Assembly (NCBI GenBank): GCA_038246645.1
Contig: JBBRVS010000143.1
Span: 1-14,254 of the forward strand
Reading direction: 5' to 3'
From: JAHCHG01 sp038246645
Lineage (GTDB): Bacteria > Acidobacteriota > Blastocatellia > Pyrinomonadales > Pyrinomonadaceae
Length of the DNA stretch: 14,254 bases
A program made the translations under genes and the position numbers. Of this stretch, positions 7,786 through 14,254 are shown piece after piece. The notes below the pieces were generated by a model that searched no databases, was not told the DNA's origin, and saw only the letters and a list, made by a program, of their open reading frames with translations. The stretch's first letter is position 1, and every line of letters begins with the position of its first letter.

Positions 7786-8967
7786 TTAAACGGTGACAAA
7801 TCCCATTTCTTCGATTGTTTTATCTACATCTTCCTGAAGGTCGGGCGACAAATTTGCCTGTTTAAGCAGGGCATTTAAACCGTCCAGCCCTTTTTTATCT
7901 TTACTCACTTTAATCGTATGCAGAATCGCCCGACGCAATTTTGCATCCCGGTTTTTATGCAGAAAATTCGTAATAACTTCTATCTCGCCGGCTCTGATCA
8001 GCAAAGTTACCAGCGCAAAGGCTTCGGACGCATATTTTCGGTCCTGGTGAATCAGCCGCTCAAATGATCTTTCGACTAAATCGGCTTCGATTGCGGCTCG
8101 GGCTATTTGCCACATTCTGCCCTGTTCGCCCGAATTGGCAATTCTTGCCCAGGCATCGCCGCGATTAAATGTCAGATGAAAAAGCGAACGCGCCGCCGCC
8201 GCTCTGACTTCGCGGGTCGGATCGGCGCAAGCCAGCAAAATGGTTTCAAAAACCGATTCGTGATCAAATTCGGAAAGAGTCGTAACGGCTTTGGACCGCA
8301 GATTTGAAGAAAGATCGTAAAGCGCGACCTGCGAAAGGGCTTCGACCGAATTGCTCGTTCTGAATGCCGCCAAAATTCTGACGGCTAAAGTACGAATTTC
8401 TTCGTCTTCTTCAAATTCTTCGTGAACCTGCTCGATTGCGCTCATTAAAGCATCATCATTTGAAATCGGCAGAGCAACAAACGGTTCGGTCGGCTTGAGC
8501 TTTAAAAAAGAATAAATCGGCAAAACTGAAGAAACTTCAGCAATATTTTCTATTGATACCGAATGCGGCTTGGCAGAACCGTTTTGTTTGGCTTTTTCAG
8601 GTTTGGGGTTTGTCGGACTTTCGGACTTTCCGACAAGTTTTCGATTTTTTCTCAGCCATTCAAGCTCCTTATCGGCAGAAATCGAATCTTTTCCGGTTTT
8701 GTTGTCCGAATACGAAACTCTTGTGTAAGAAGTGGTGGTAAGTTCTTCCGCACTTTTTATTTTATACCGGTAAAAAATTGCAAGGGCTAAACATCCGACC
8801 AAAATAAAAAGGATTATCATCCACCAATTAAAACTTTCGGACTGCAATTCTTGTGCGGTAACTGAACTCTGGGCGGCAATTTCCGTTGTCGTAAAAATTG
8901 CATACAAAGCGAGATTTAATAATCCAAATTTCACTCTACGAAATTCTAAATAATCTTTTTTGAACAT
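7786..8967 (-). CDS. Membrane-anchored HEAT-repeat protein (hypothetical)
   Basis: With the ATG at 8967 the protein has 393 residues. A hydrophobic N-terminus (about 13-32, ending AAQ) could be a signal peptide. A strong transmembrane segment follows at about 47-66 (NWWMIILFILVGCLALAIFY) with a basic YRYKIK stop-transfer. A low-complexity charged linker runs to about 150. From about 175 to the end it is alpha-helical with HEAT-like repeats (for example RTLAVRILAAF, LRSKAVTTLSEF, TREVRAAAARSLFHL, LRRAILHTIKVS). HEAT arrays are protein-binding scaffolds, so a cytoplasmic scaffold tethered to the inner membrane is inferred. No catalytic motif is seen. The frame extends to a TTG at 8982, but the ATG with GGA ten bases upstream is preferred. 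It precedes the peroxiredoxin gene by 62 bp. The partner is unknown. Confidence 0.75.
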   Translation of the reverse strand: MFKKDYLEFRRVKFGLLNLALYAIFTTTEIAAQSSVTAQELQSESFNWWMIILFILVGCLALAIFYRYKIKSAEELTTTSYTRVSYSDNKTGKDSISADKELEWLRKNRKLVGKSESPTNPKPEKAKQNGSAKPHSVSIENIAEVSSVLPIYSFLKLKPTEPFVALPISNDDALMSAIEQVHEEFEEDEEIRTLAVRILAAFRTSNSVEALSQVALYDLSSNLRSKAVTTLSEFDHESVFETILLACADPTREVRAAAARSLFHLTFNRGDAWARIANSGEQGRMWQIARAAIEADLVERSFERLIHQDRKYASEAFALVTLLIRAGEIEVITNFLHKNRDAKLRRAILHTIKVSKDKKGLDGLNALLKQANLSPDLQEDVDKTIEEMGFVTV

Positions 8968-9274
8968 ATCCGTTTTTTCCAAAATTTCTGCAATATGTGG
9001 AATAAGTCTGTTGTGAGAAGGGGTTATTTGTTGAAAGCAGTAAATTTTTTACATATTCACAAATAATCTGATTTTGTGGGCTCTATGACCTGCCACTACA
9101 TATTATGCACATTTCTTTTTAAAATGTCACGCAAAAAATTACATTTTTATATTTCTTTTAACATTTTTTAACATTTTTCGGTTTTTTACAAGAAAATCAA
9201 CTTCCAAACCTTTACCAATTTTAAATTTCATACTAAAGTTAGCTTGATAAAAAAATCCACAATAAAATTAAAAT
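8968..9274. other. AT-rich divergent intergenic region
   Basis: About 300 bp between the divergent HEAT-repeat gene and purC. It is strongly AT-rich with T-tracts and a direct repeat of TTTTTAACA near 9160-9176, so it probably holds both promoters. I find no clear -35/-10 pair, no PurR-like palindrome, no riboswitch-like structure and no gene in it. Confidence 0.5.
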
Positions 9275-10177
9275 ATGTCGGCATTGAAAACGGTTTCGGA
9301 AACTAATATAGTCGGTTTGTCTTTGATACATCGGGGCAAGGTTCGTGATGTTTATCAAATTGGAGATTCACAGCTGCTGCTCGTTGCTACCGACAGAATT
9401 TCCGCTTTCGATTGCGTGATGCCGAATCCGATTCCGCTGAAAGGGGCAGTTTTAACCGCGCTTTCGGTTTTCTGGTTTGATAAATTAAAAGAGGTGACAA
9501 AACATCATTTAATCACTTCAAATTTTACCGAGATGCCGCCGGAAGTCCGCCACACGGAAGAACTGCGCGGACGCTCTCTGCTTGTTAAAAAGACAAAAGT
9601 TTTTCCGGTCGAATGCGTTGTGCGCGGTTATCTGGAAGGTTCGGGTTGGAAGGATTATCAGGCGACCGGCGAAATCTGCGGTCACAAATTGCCCGAAGGT
9701 TTGCGGCAATGCGACAAATTGCCTGCGCCCATTTTCACGCCTGCGACCAAAGCCGCGACCGGACACGACGAAAATATATCGGAAGCCGAATTTACCGAAA
9801 TCGTCGGCGAAGAAACCGCTCAAAAATTGAAATCGCTGACCTTGAATATTTACAAAACAGCAAGCGAATACGCGCTGACCCGCGGAATAATTATTGCCGA
9901 CACGAAATTTGAATTCGGTCTTGACGAGAGCGGCGAGATCATTTTGATTGATGAAGTTTTAACGCCCGATTCTTCGCGTTTTTGGTCGGTCGAAACATAT
10001 GCGCCCGGAAAAGCGCAGCCGTCTTTTGATAAACAATTTGTCCGCGAATATCTGGAAACTTTGGATTGGAACAAACAACCTCCCGCACCGGAACTGCCGA
10101 CGGAAATCATCCAGGCAACAACCTCCCGCTATTTAGAGGCTTATCGAATTTTAACCGGAAAAAATCTTATAAATTGA
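9275..10177 (+). CDS. purC: Phosphoribosylaminoimidazole-succinocarboxamide (SAICAR) synthase
   Basis: This enzyme joins CAIR and L-aspartate in an ATP-dependent step of de novo purine (IMP) synthesis in the cytoplasm. At 300 residues it matches the longer, yeast-like form rather than the ~240-residue form of many bacteria. Signatures are the nucleotide-binding GKVRDVYQIGDSQLLLVATD (21-40), RISAFDCVMPNPIPLKG (41-57), VVRGYLEGSGWKDY (115-128), the substrate-binding loop around FTPATKAATGHDENIS (154-169), and ADTKFEFGLD...LIDEVLTPDSSRFW (208-237), which holds the metal/ATP site. The ATG is fixed by the protein N-terminus, but there is no Shine-Dalgarno and the leader is very AT-rich, so initiation may be leaderless or weak. 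No other pur genes are adjacent. A Fis-type HTH gene follows after a hairpin that includes the stop codon. Confidence 0.97.
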   Translation: MSALKTVSETNIVGLSLIHRGKVRDVYQIGDSQLLLVATDRISAFDCVMPNPIPLKGAVLTALSVFWFDKLKEVTKHHLITSNFTEMPPEVRHTEELRGRSLLVKKTKVFPVECVVRGYLEGSGWKDYQATGEICGHKLPEGLRQCDKLPAPIFTPATKAATGHDENISEAEFTEIVGEETAQKLKSLTLNIYKTASEYALTRGIIIADTKFEFGLDESGEIILIDEVLTPDSSRFWSVETYAPGKAQPSFDKQFVREYLETLDWNKQPPAPELPTEIIQATTSRYLEAYRILTGKNLIN

Positions 10178-10220
10178 TAATGGATAATTGATAACGAAAA
10201 ATAATTATCCATTATCAATT
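10172..10220 (+). repeat. 18-bp perfect inverted repeat across the purC stop
   Basis: AATTGATAATGGATAATT (10172-10189) is exactly complementary to 10203-10220, with a 13-base loop. The stem contains the TGA stop of purC (10175-10177) and lies just upstream of the HTH gene. It is AT-rich and not followed by a T-tract, so it is a poor intrinsic terminator. An mRNA-end stabiliser, a processing site or a mobile palindromic repeat is more likely. Confidence 0.65.
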
Positions 10221-10245
10221 ATCCGTTTTCCGTTAATGAAAAATT

Positions 10246-10494
10246 ATGCAGCTACGCGACCGAATGGAAATTTTAATCGAAGAAATGCTCGACGGGCAGA
10301 TTTTGCTTAACGAAGCGATGTCGGAATTTGAGAAAATCTATATTGAAAAGGCTCTTGAGCGCAACAAAGAACATCTTTCCAATACCGCCGATATTCTCGG
10401 AATTCATCGCAACACGCTTTCAAAAAGAGTCTCGGCTTATCATAATAATCATTCAAAAACCCCGAAAAGATTGCTGAAACGAAAAGCGCGTTAA
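10246..10494 (+). CDS. Small Fis-type helix-turn-helix protein
   Basis: An 82-residue protein with an N-terminal acidic helix (MEILIEEMLDGQILLNEAMSEF, about 7-28) and a Fis/NtrC C-terminal-type HTH (FEKIYIEKALERNKEHLSNT, then ADILGIHRNTLSKRV, about 28-62). It ends in a very basic tail (KTPKRLLKRKAR). The ALERN...AADILGIHRNTL pattern is the usual HTH_8 consensus. It has no sigma-54 ATPase or receiver domain, so it is a stand-alone DNA-binding or nucleoid-type protein. It starts 68 bp after purC on the same strand and may be cotranscribed with it, separated by the hairpin. The Shine-Dalgarno is weak. Its target is unknown. Confidence 0.82.
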   Translation: MQLRDRMEILIEEMLDGQILLNEAMSEFEKIYIEKALERNKEHLSNTADILGIHRNTLSKRVSAYHNNHSKTPKRLLKRKAR

Positions 10495-10581
10495 AGAAAT
10501 TTGCCGCAAAAAGGCTCAAAATTCTCAAAAAAATAAAATCTTTTTTTGTGTTTTCTGTGCCTTTTTGCGGCGAATTTCTTT
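10493..10581. terminator. Long hairpin between convergent genes
   Basis: The left arm at 10493-10515 (beginning at the HTH stop codon) and the right arm at 10559-10581 are complementary at 22 of 23 positions around GCCGCAAAAAGGC. A second short A/T stem (CAAAAAAA against TTTTTTTG) lies in the loop. It sits between the convergent HTH and MOSC genes, so it could terminate both. The 43-base loop is long for a classical intrinsic terminator, so it may instead be a dispersed palindromic repeat. Confidence 0.5.
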
Positions 10582-10603
10582 TGGTTTATAACTGATGATT
10601 AGT

Positions 10604-11440
10604 TCATTTGATAATCCCGATTTCATCGCCGATTTTTAAGGTTTCTCCGAAGTTTTCGGGAATCAGATTTTGACCGAATAACACAGCCGTTTGGTCCAAA
10701 CCTAATTCCGCGCAATTATCCGGAAAAACATCCTTTGCCATTCGATATGTTGCCAGAGTTTTAAGCGGTTCTTTGCCCGTAAAAACGCCTTCTTTTTGAT
10801 CAACCGTCGTTATCACGCAGCGCGCACAAGGTTTTGGACTGCGAAAAACCGTTTCGCCGATTTTGATTTTTTCCCAAAAATCTTCGGCAAACGGCGCAGA
10901 ACCGGAAACAACAAGGTTCGGGCGAAAACGATTCATCGGGATTTTATTTTCGAGTTTTTCGTTTAAATCATTCAGAGAATTTTCGCCGATCACAAGCAGC
11001 TGATAACCGTCGGCAAAACTGACAATATCGTTGTTTTTATCAAACAATTTATCAACACTTCTTTCCGAGTTTTCCGGCATATAAACGAGTTTGCAATTTG
11101 TTTGCAAAACTTCGCTAAACCATTTGTTTATGTGATTTTCCGACGCTATTGCATCACAAACGCTCTGCCAAACGCGAACTTTTATTGTTTCGCCAAACAT
11201 TTCAAACGGCACCGATAAATCTTCAAAACCTTCGGCAGAAATTTTTAAAGAATTATTCTGCAATTGAATCGAAACAGTCGCCATTTTCGGAAATTCGCGC
11301 TGAGTGAAAAATTCGCCGTTTTCGTCAACGAGCATCCAACGTCTGTCATATTGCAAGCCGCGTTTTTCAACCACAGAACTTTCCAAAGAAATTCCCTTCA
11401 AAGATTTGATCGGATAAATAAAAATTCCTGAAATTTTCAT
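10604..11440 (-). CDS. MOSC-domain (YcbX/mARC-like) protein
   Basis: A 278-residue protein starting MKISGIFIYPIKSLKGI, the standard beginning of the MOSC N-terminal beta-barrel (YPIKS motif), followed by RGLQYDRRWMLVD and the FTQRE strand. The C-terminal MOSC domain carries MNRFRPNLVVSG (169-180) and KPCARCVITTVDQ (203-215). Its Cys205 or Cys208 corresponds to the cysteine that binds the molybdenum cofactor sulfur in this superfamily. Relatives (E. coli YcbX, mitochondrial mARC) reduce N-hydroxylated compounds. No ferredoxin domain is attached here, so an external electron donor would be needed. The frame is open to an ATG at 11539, but that start lies inside the groESL CIRCE operator and would add 33 non-family residues, so the ATG at 11440 is chosen. 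It is convergent with the HTH gene and divergent from groES. Confidence 0.88.
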   Translation of the reverse strand: MKISGIFIYPIKSLKGISLESSVVEKRGLQYDRRWMLVDENGEFFTQREFPKMATVSIQLQNNSLKISAEGFEDLSVPFEMFGETIKVRVWQSVCDAIASENHINKWFSEVLQTNCKLVYMPENSERSVDKLFDKNNDIVSFADGYQLLVIGENSLNDLNEKLENKIPMNRFRPNLVVSGSAPFAEDFWEKIKIGETVFRSPKPCARCVITTVDQKEGVFTGKEPLKTLATYRMAKDVFPDNCAELGLDQTAVLFGQNLIPENFGETLKIGDEIGIIK

Positions 11441-11501
11441 AAACTTTGTAACAAACTTGATAATGTTATTATCAGATTTTATGCAAACACGTTCACCACA
11501 C

Positions 11502-11530
11502 TTGAACTTTTCTAAAACTTTCCTTATACT
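11502..11530 (+). promoter_or_regulatory. Sigma-70 promoter of groESL
   Basis: TTGAAC (11502-11507), a 17-base spacer and TATACT (11525-11530) form a near-consensus housekeeping promoter. The -10 box overlaps the left arm of the CIRCE operator. Predicted transcription start is about 11537, giving a leader of roughly 95 bases. Confidence 0.8.
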
Positions 11531-11555
11531 AGCACTCATTGATTACGAGTGCTAG
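11529..11555. promoter_or_regulatory. CIRCE operator (HrcA site)
   Basis: CTAGCACTC (11529-11537), a 9-base spacer, then GAGTGCTAG (11547-11555) make a perfect 9-9-9 inverted repeat. It matches the CIRCE consensus TTAGCACTC-N9-GAGTGCTAA except for the outermost bases. It covers the -10 end and the predicted transcription start, the expected place for HrcA repression of groESL that is relieved on heat shock. No hrcA gene is in the window. Confidence 0.95.
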
Positions 11556-11612
11556 AAAATTCAATTTACCACAGATGTAATCACAAATCATAAAACTTTT
11601 TATAGATTATTA

Positions 11613-11619
11613 AAAGGAG
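11613..11619 (+). promoter_or_regulatory. groES ribosome binding site
   Basis: AAAGGAG with 12 bases to the ATG. The groEL site (AGGAG at 12064-12068) has the same 12-base spacing, longer than the usual 5-9. Confidence 0.6.
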
Positions 11620-11631
11620 TAACAAATTATT

Positions 11632-11946
11632 ATGGCTACAAAAATTAAACCTTTGCACGACCGTGTAATCGTTCGACGCATCGAAGAAAGCGACAAAACC
11701 GCAGGCGGACTTTTTATCCCGGATTCAGCAAAAGAAAAACCGCAGGAAGGCGAAGTGATCGCCGCCGGGGAAGGAAAATACAAAGATGACGGTTCGCGTC
11801 AGACATTGGACGTGAAAGAAGGCGACCGCATTCTGTTCGGCAAATACAGCGGTTCGGAAATCACCATTGACAGTGAAGACCTTTTAATTATGCGCGAAGA
11901 CGAAATCCTTGGAATCATCAACCGCGCCGGCGCCAATGCCAGCTAA
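11632..11946 (+). CDS. groES: Co-chaperonin GroES (10 kDa)
   Basis: This is the heptameric lid of the GroEL folding chamber, acting in the cytoplasm. At 104 residues it is a little longer than E. coli GroES (97). It shows KPLHDRVIVRRIEESDKTAGG (6-26), whose second half is the mobile loop that docks on GroEL with the conserved GGLFIPDSAKEKPQ. Then come GEVIAAGEGKY, VKEGDRILFGKYSGSEI and the C-terminal DLLIMREDEILGII strand. An extra RAGANAS tail follows the usual end. It is the first gene of the CIRCE-controlled operon. The 134-bp gap to groEL is fairly long and has no clear terminator or promoter, only short GAGTT/AACTC complementarities. Confidence 0.98.
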   Translation: MATKIKPLHDRVIVRRIEESDKTAGGLFIPDSAKEKPQEGEVIAAGEGKYKDDGSRQTLDVKEGDRILFGKYSGSEITIDSEDLLIMREDEILGIINRAGANAS

Positions 11947-12080
11947 TTGAACGAGTTCACAAAGTTTGCCGAGTTGCGAGTTAGAAGTTCATAAAACTCA
12001 ACAAAATCGGTCAACACAGAAAACTCGGAAAACATTTTTATAAAAACATTTAATACAGAATTTAGGAGATTTAAAAGATT

Positions 12081-13730
12081 ATGGCTAAACAAGTTGTTCA
12101 CGGTGAAGAATCACGTGCCGCTATTCTGCGCGGCGTAAACCAACTCGCTGATGCAGTTAAAGTTACATTGGGACCGAAGGGGCGCAACGTAGTTATTGAC
12201 AAAAAATTCGGTTCGCCGACGATCACCAAAGACGGTGTCACGGTTGCCAAAGAGATCGAATTAAAAGATTCATTAGAAAATATGGGCGCACAGATGGTGC
12301 GTGAAGTTGCTTCGAAAACTTCGGACGTTGCCGGCGACGGAACGACGACCGCGACCGTTTTAGCGCAAGCGATCTTCAAAGAAGGCGTTCGCACGGTTGC
12401 CGCCGGTGCCAATCCGATGGCTCTCAAACGCGGAATTGACAAAGCGGTTATCAAAGTTGTCGAAGAGATCAAAAACTTTTCGCAACCGGTTTCGGGCGAT
12501 TCGATTGCCCAGGTCGGAACGGTTTCGGCTAACGGCGACCGCAAGATCGGCGAAATTATTGCCGAAGCGATGGACAAAGTCGGAAAAGACGGCGTAATCA
12601 CCGTTGAAGAATCGAAAACGATGGACACGACGCTTGAAGTCGTCGAAGGTATGCAGTTTGACCGCGGCTATCTTTCGCCGTATTTCGTAACCGATCCGGA
12701 AAGAATGGAAGCGGTTTTGGAAAATCCGTTTATCCTGATCAACGAAAAGAAAGTTTCTTCGATGAAGGATCTTCTGCCGATTCTCGAACAGGTTGCCAAA
12801 CTCGGCAAACCGCTCTTGATTATCGCTGAAGACGTTGAAGGCGAAGCCCTGGCAACACTCGTTGTCAACAAATTGCGCGGAACTTTGAATGTCGCGGCTG
12901 TAAAAGCACCGGGATTCGGCGACCGCCGCAAAGCGATGCTCGAAGACATTGCAGTTATGACGGGCGGAAAGGTCATCAGCGACGATCTCGGCATCAAGCT
13001 CGAAGCCATTTCGATTGAAGACCTCGGACAAGCCGCAAAGATCACGATTGACAAAGACAACACGACAGTCGTTGACGGCGGCGGCGCGGGCGAAGACATT
13101 GCCGGACGCGTTAAATTGATCAAATCGCAGATCGAAGACACGTCTTCGGACTACGACCGCGAAAAATTGCAGGAACGTCTGGCGAAACTCGTCGGCGGCG
13201 TAGCAGTTATCAAAGTCGGCGCGGCAACCGAAACCGAAATGAAGGAAAAGAAAGCACGAGTTGAAGATGCAATGCACGCCACGCGCGCAGCGGTCGAAGA
13301 AGGAATCGTTGCCGGCGGCGGAGTCGCGCTCGTTCGCGCTTCGAAAGCCCTCGAAAACTTCGATACCGAAAGTGCCGATGCCGACGAATTGATCGGTGTT
13401 TCCATCGTTCGACGCGCTCTGGAAGAACCGCTTCGCCAGATCGCCAACAACGCCGGACGCGAAGGCGCGGTGATCGTCGAAAATGTTCGCAGCAACGAAT
13501 CCGCTTCTTACGGTTTCAACGCGGCAACCGAAGTGTTCGAAGACCTCGTTGCCGCCGGAGTCATTGACCCCGCGAAAGTTACGCGTTATGCCCTGCAAAA
13601 TGCGGCTTCAATCGCCGGTTTGATGCTGACGACCGAAGCGATGATCGCCGACGTTCAAGATGATAACGAAGGCGGCATGGGCGGCGGCGGCATGGGCGGC
13701 GGCATGGGCGGCATGGGAATGGGAATGTAA
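12081..13730 (+). CDS. groEL: Chaperonin GroEL (60 kDa)
   Basis: This is the double-ring ATP-dependent folding chaperonin that works with GroES. At 549 residues it is full length. It starts MAKQVVHGEESRAAILRGVN. The nucleotide site shows LGPKGRNVVID (30-40) and GDGTTTATVLAQ (85-96). The apical domain contains the conserved APGFGDRRKAMLEDIA. RVEDAMHATRAAVEEGIVAG includes the catalytic aspartate of the E. coli Asp398 region. The C-terminus is a GGM-rich tail (GGMGGGGMGGGMGGMGMGM), the standard disordered tail projecting into the cavity. AGGAG lies 12 bases before the ATG. It is second in the CIRCE-regulated operon and ends before a palindromic terminator. A large antisense open frame across it is a codon-bias shadow. 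Confidence 0.99.
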   Translation: MAKQVVHGEESRAAILRGVNQLADAVKVTLGPKGRNVVIDKKFGSPTITKDGVTVAKEIELKDSLENMGAQMVREVASKTSDVAGDGTTTATVLAQAIFKEGVRTVAAGANPMALKRGIDKAVIKVVEEIKNFSQPVSGDSIAQVGTVSANGDRKIGEIIAEAMDKVGKDGVITVEESKTMDTTLEVVEGMQFDRGYLSPYFVTDPERMEAVLENPFILINEKKVSSMKDLLPILEQVAKLGKPLLIIAEDVEGEALATLVVNKLRGTLNVAAVKAPGFGDRRKAMLEDIAVMTGGKVISDDLGIKLEAISIEDLGQAAKITIDKDNTTVVDGGGAGEDIAGRVKLIKSQIEDTSSDYDREKLQERLAKLVGGVAVIKVGAATETEMKEKKARVEDAMHATRAAVEEGIVAGGGVALVRASKALENFDTESADADELIGVSIVRRALEEPLRQIANNAGREGAVIVENVRSNESASYGFNAATEVFEDLVAAGVIDPAKVTRYALQNAASIAGLMLTTEAMIADVQDDNEGGMGGGGMGGGMGGMGMGM

Positions 13731-13767
13731 TCCGATTTTGGATTTTAGATTTCCGATTTTGGATTTT
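13731..13767 (+). repeat. Short direct repeats after groEL
   Basis: TCCGATTTTGGATTTT occurs at 13731-13746 and again at 13752-13767, joined by AGATT-type sequence. It starts immediately after the groEL stop codon. It resembles the A-rich stretch inside the regulator gene at 3066-3098, in opposite orientation. Confidence 0.6.
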
Positions 13768-13776
13768 TCCACAAAT

Positions 13777-13812
13777 AAAAAGGATTCGTTCAAATTTGAA
13801 CGAATCCTTTTT
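13777..13812 (+). terminator. Intrinsic terminator of groESL (36-bp perfect palindrome)
   Basis: AAAAAGGATTCGTTCAAA is followed directly by its exact complement, ending in TTTTT. It gives a stem of about 15-16 bp with an A/T loop and a short U-tract. The symmetry would allow termination in both directions. It is 47 bases after the groEL stop. Confidence 0.8.
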
Positions 13813-13950
13813 GACTGGAGCGCGAGCGTCCCGCTTGCAACCGTCGCGGTTGCGGCGGAACGGCGATTGATTACACCCGAGTTTATTGAAAGCACAGGCT
13901 TTTTCGCGCTCACGAAGCTCTGCAAGCGGGGAACGCCCCGCGCTCCGGTC
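13813..13950. repeat. Inverted-repeat (REP/MITE-like) element
   Basis: A 138-bp element. Its left end (13813-13839, GACTGGAGCGCGAGCGTCCC then GCTTGCA) matches the reverse complement of its right end (13921-13950) over the whole 27-30 bases, with a few mismatches and small indels. Next to the left end is a perfect hairpin GCAACCG-TCG-CGGTTGC (13837-13853). No convincing target duplication is visible, and no gene is inside. The GCGAGCGTCCCGC core resembles the GCGTCTCGC hairpins of the element at 7010-7180, so the two may be related in type. Confidence 0.6.
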
Positions 13951-13979
13951 ATTTTTTTCTCTTTTTGCGTAACATCCGT

Positions 13980-13985
13980 TATAAT
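13980..13985 (+). promoter_or_regulatory. Probable -10 box for the last gene
   Basis: A perfect TATAAT 27 bases before the ATG, placed between the inverted-repeat element and the gene. No good -35 box lies at the right distance, as the upstream bases are a T/C-rich run. A Shine-Dalgarno AGGAG follows at 13997-14001. Confidence 0.4.
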
Positions 13986-14012
13986 TAACTCTTGTCAGGA
14001 GAAAATAAAAAT

Positions 14013-14254
14013 ATGGCAACGACAGTTTTAGAAGGCACTTGGGAAGAAATTGCCAAACACGCGAAAGAGTTTGGCGGACGGCGTTTGCGCGTGACGGTTC
14101 TCGAAGAACAAAAACCGCAGCCGAATCAAAAGATGCGCGAGATTATGAAGAAAGTTAAAGAAAAGCAGAAAGATATGCGTTATACGGACGGCTCGAAAAC
14201 GCAGGAAATGCTTCGTGCCGCTCGTGATGGCGGAATGTTCGGCGGTGAAATAAA
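14013..14254 (+). CDS. Probable type II antitoxin (VapB-like), truncated by window edge
   Basis: The frame opens at the ATG at 14013, with AGGAG eleven bases upstream, and stays open for 80 codons to the window end, so the 3' end is missing. The visible protein starts MATTVLEGTWEEIAKHAKEF, continues GGRRLRVTVLEEQKP, then a charged helix, then YTDGSKTQEMLRAARDGGMF. From memory, the pattern LxGTWEEI..H..E..GRRVRxTVL with a C-terminal TDGS...LxxxRxGGMxG is typical of short antitoxin-like proteins of Acidobacteria and Cyanobacteria encoded just before a PIN-domain VapC-type toxin. The toxin would lie beyond the edge. Without it or a database match this is a tentative call. It is a short, probably soluble, charged protein. 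Confidence 0.6.
   Translation, partial: MATTVLEGTWEEIAKHAKEFGGRRLRVTVLEEQKPQPNQKMREIMKKVKEKQKDMRYTDGSKTQEMLRAARDGGMFGGEI

Noticed and set aside
8965..8982. TTG at 8982 as start of the HEAT-repeat gene
   Set aside because: An ATG five codons later has a GGA upstream at acceptable spacing and keeps the whole signal/TM region.
12360..13598. 412-codon antisense open frame across groEL
   Set aside because: It is a shadow of the groEL codon bias: its product is rich in F, R and N with no recognisable domain, and groEL is certain.
13660..14031. Plus-strand open frame spanning the groEL tail, terminator and repeat element
   Set aside because: It crosses a strong terminator and inverted repeats, and its product is low-complexity Ala/Trp followed by translated repeats.

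Overview
The window looks like a chromosomal segment of an Acidobacteriota genome, most likely the Blastocatellia/Pyrinomonadaceae side. This is an inference from gene style, not from a marker search. The clues are a membrane-anchored winged-helix regulator fused to a long PD40 (TolB-like) propeller, a small CxxC/helix-turn-helix protein of a kind I associate with that phylum, a secreted peptidase-S74 repeat protein, an orphan Fis-type HTH protein, and intergenic GCGTCTCGC-type inverted-repeat elements. Base composition is moderate and unremarkable. No rRNA, tRNA, CRISPR array or transposase gene is seen.

Layout. (1) 166-2482, minus strand: a two-gene unit with a small CxxC/HTH protein followed by a secreted repeat protein ending in an S74 chaperone domain. 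(2) 2598-4817, plus strand: a divergent winged-helix/TM/PD40 sensor-regulator. (3) 4849-6837, minus: uvrB, converging on the regulator with only 31 bp between the stop codons. (4) 7007-7183: a 171-bp MITE-like element with 15-bp perfect terminal inverted repeats and a TTA target duplication, abutting the stop codon of the next gene. (5) 7181-8967, minus: a membrane-anchored HEAT-repeat protein followed by a Bcp-type peroxiredoxin. (6) 9275-10494, plus: purC, then a Fis-type HTH protein, with an 18-bp hairpin across the purC stop. (7) 10604-11440, minus: a MOSC-domain protein, separated from the HTH gene by a long convergent hairpin. (8) 11502-13812, plus: a textbook groESL operon with sigma-70 promoter, perfect CIRCE operator, groES, groEL and a 36-bp palindromic terminator. 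(9) 13813-13950: a second inverted-repeat element. (10) 14013 to the window edge: the start of a probable toxin-antitoxin antitoxin gene.

Functionally most of the window is housekeeping: excision repair, purine synthesis, chaperonin and peroxide defence. The least ordinary parts are the divergon at 166-4817, where a membrane-spanning regulator faces a surface/secreted repeat protein with an internal block duplication, and the small non-coding repeats. One of those repeats sits exactly at a stop codon. Another intergenic repeat type resembles a stretch inside the regulator's coding sequence.
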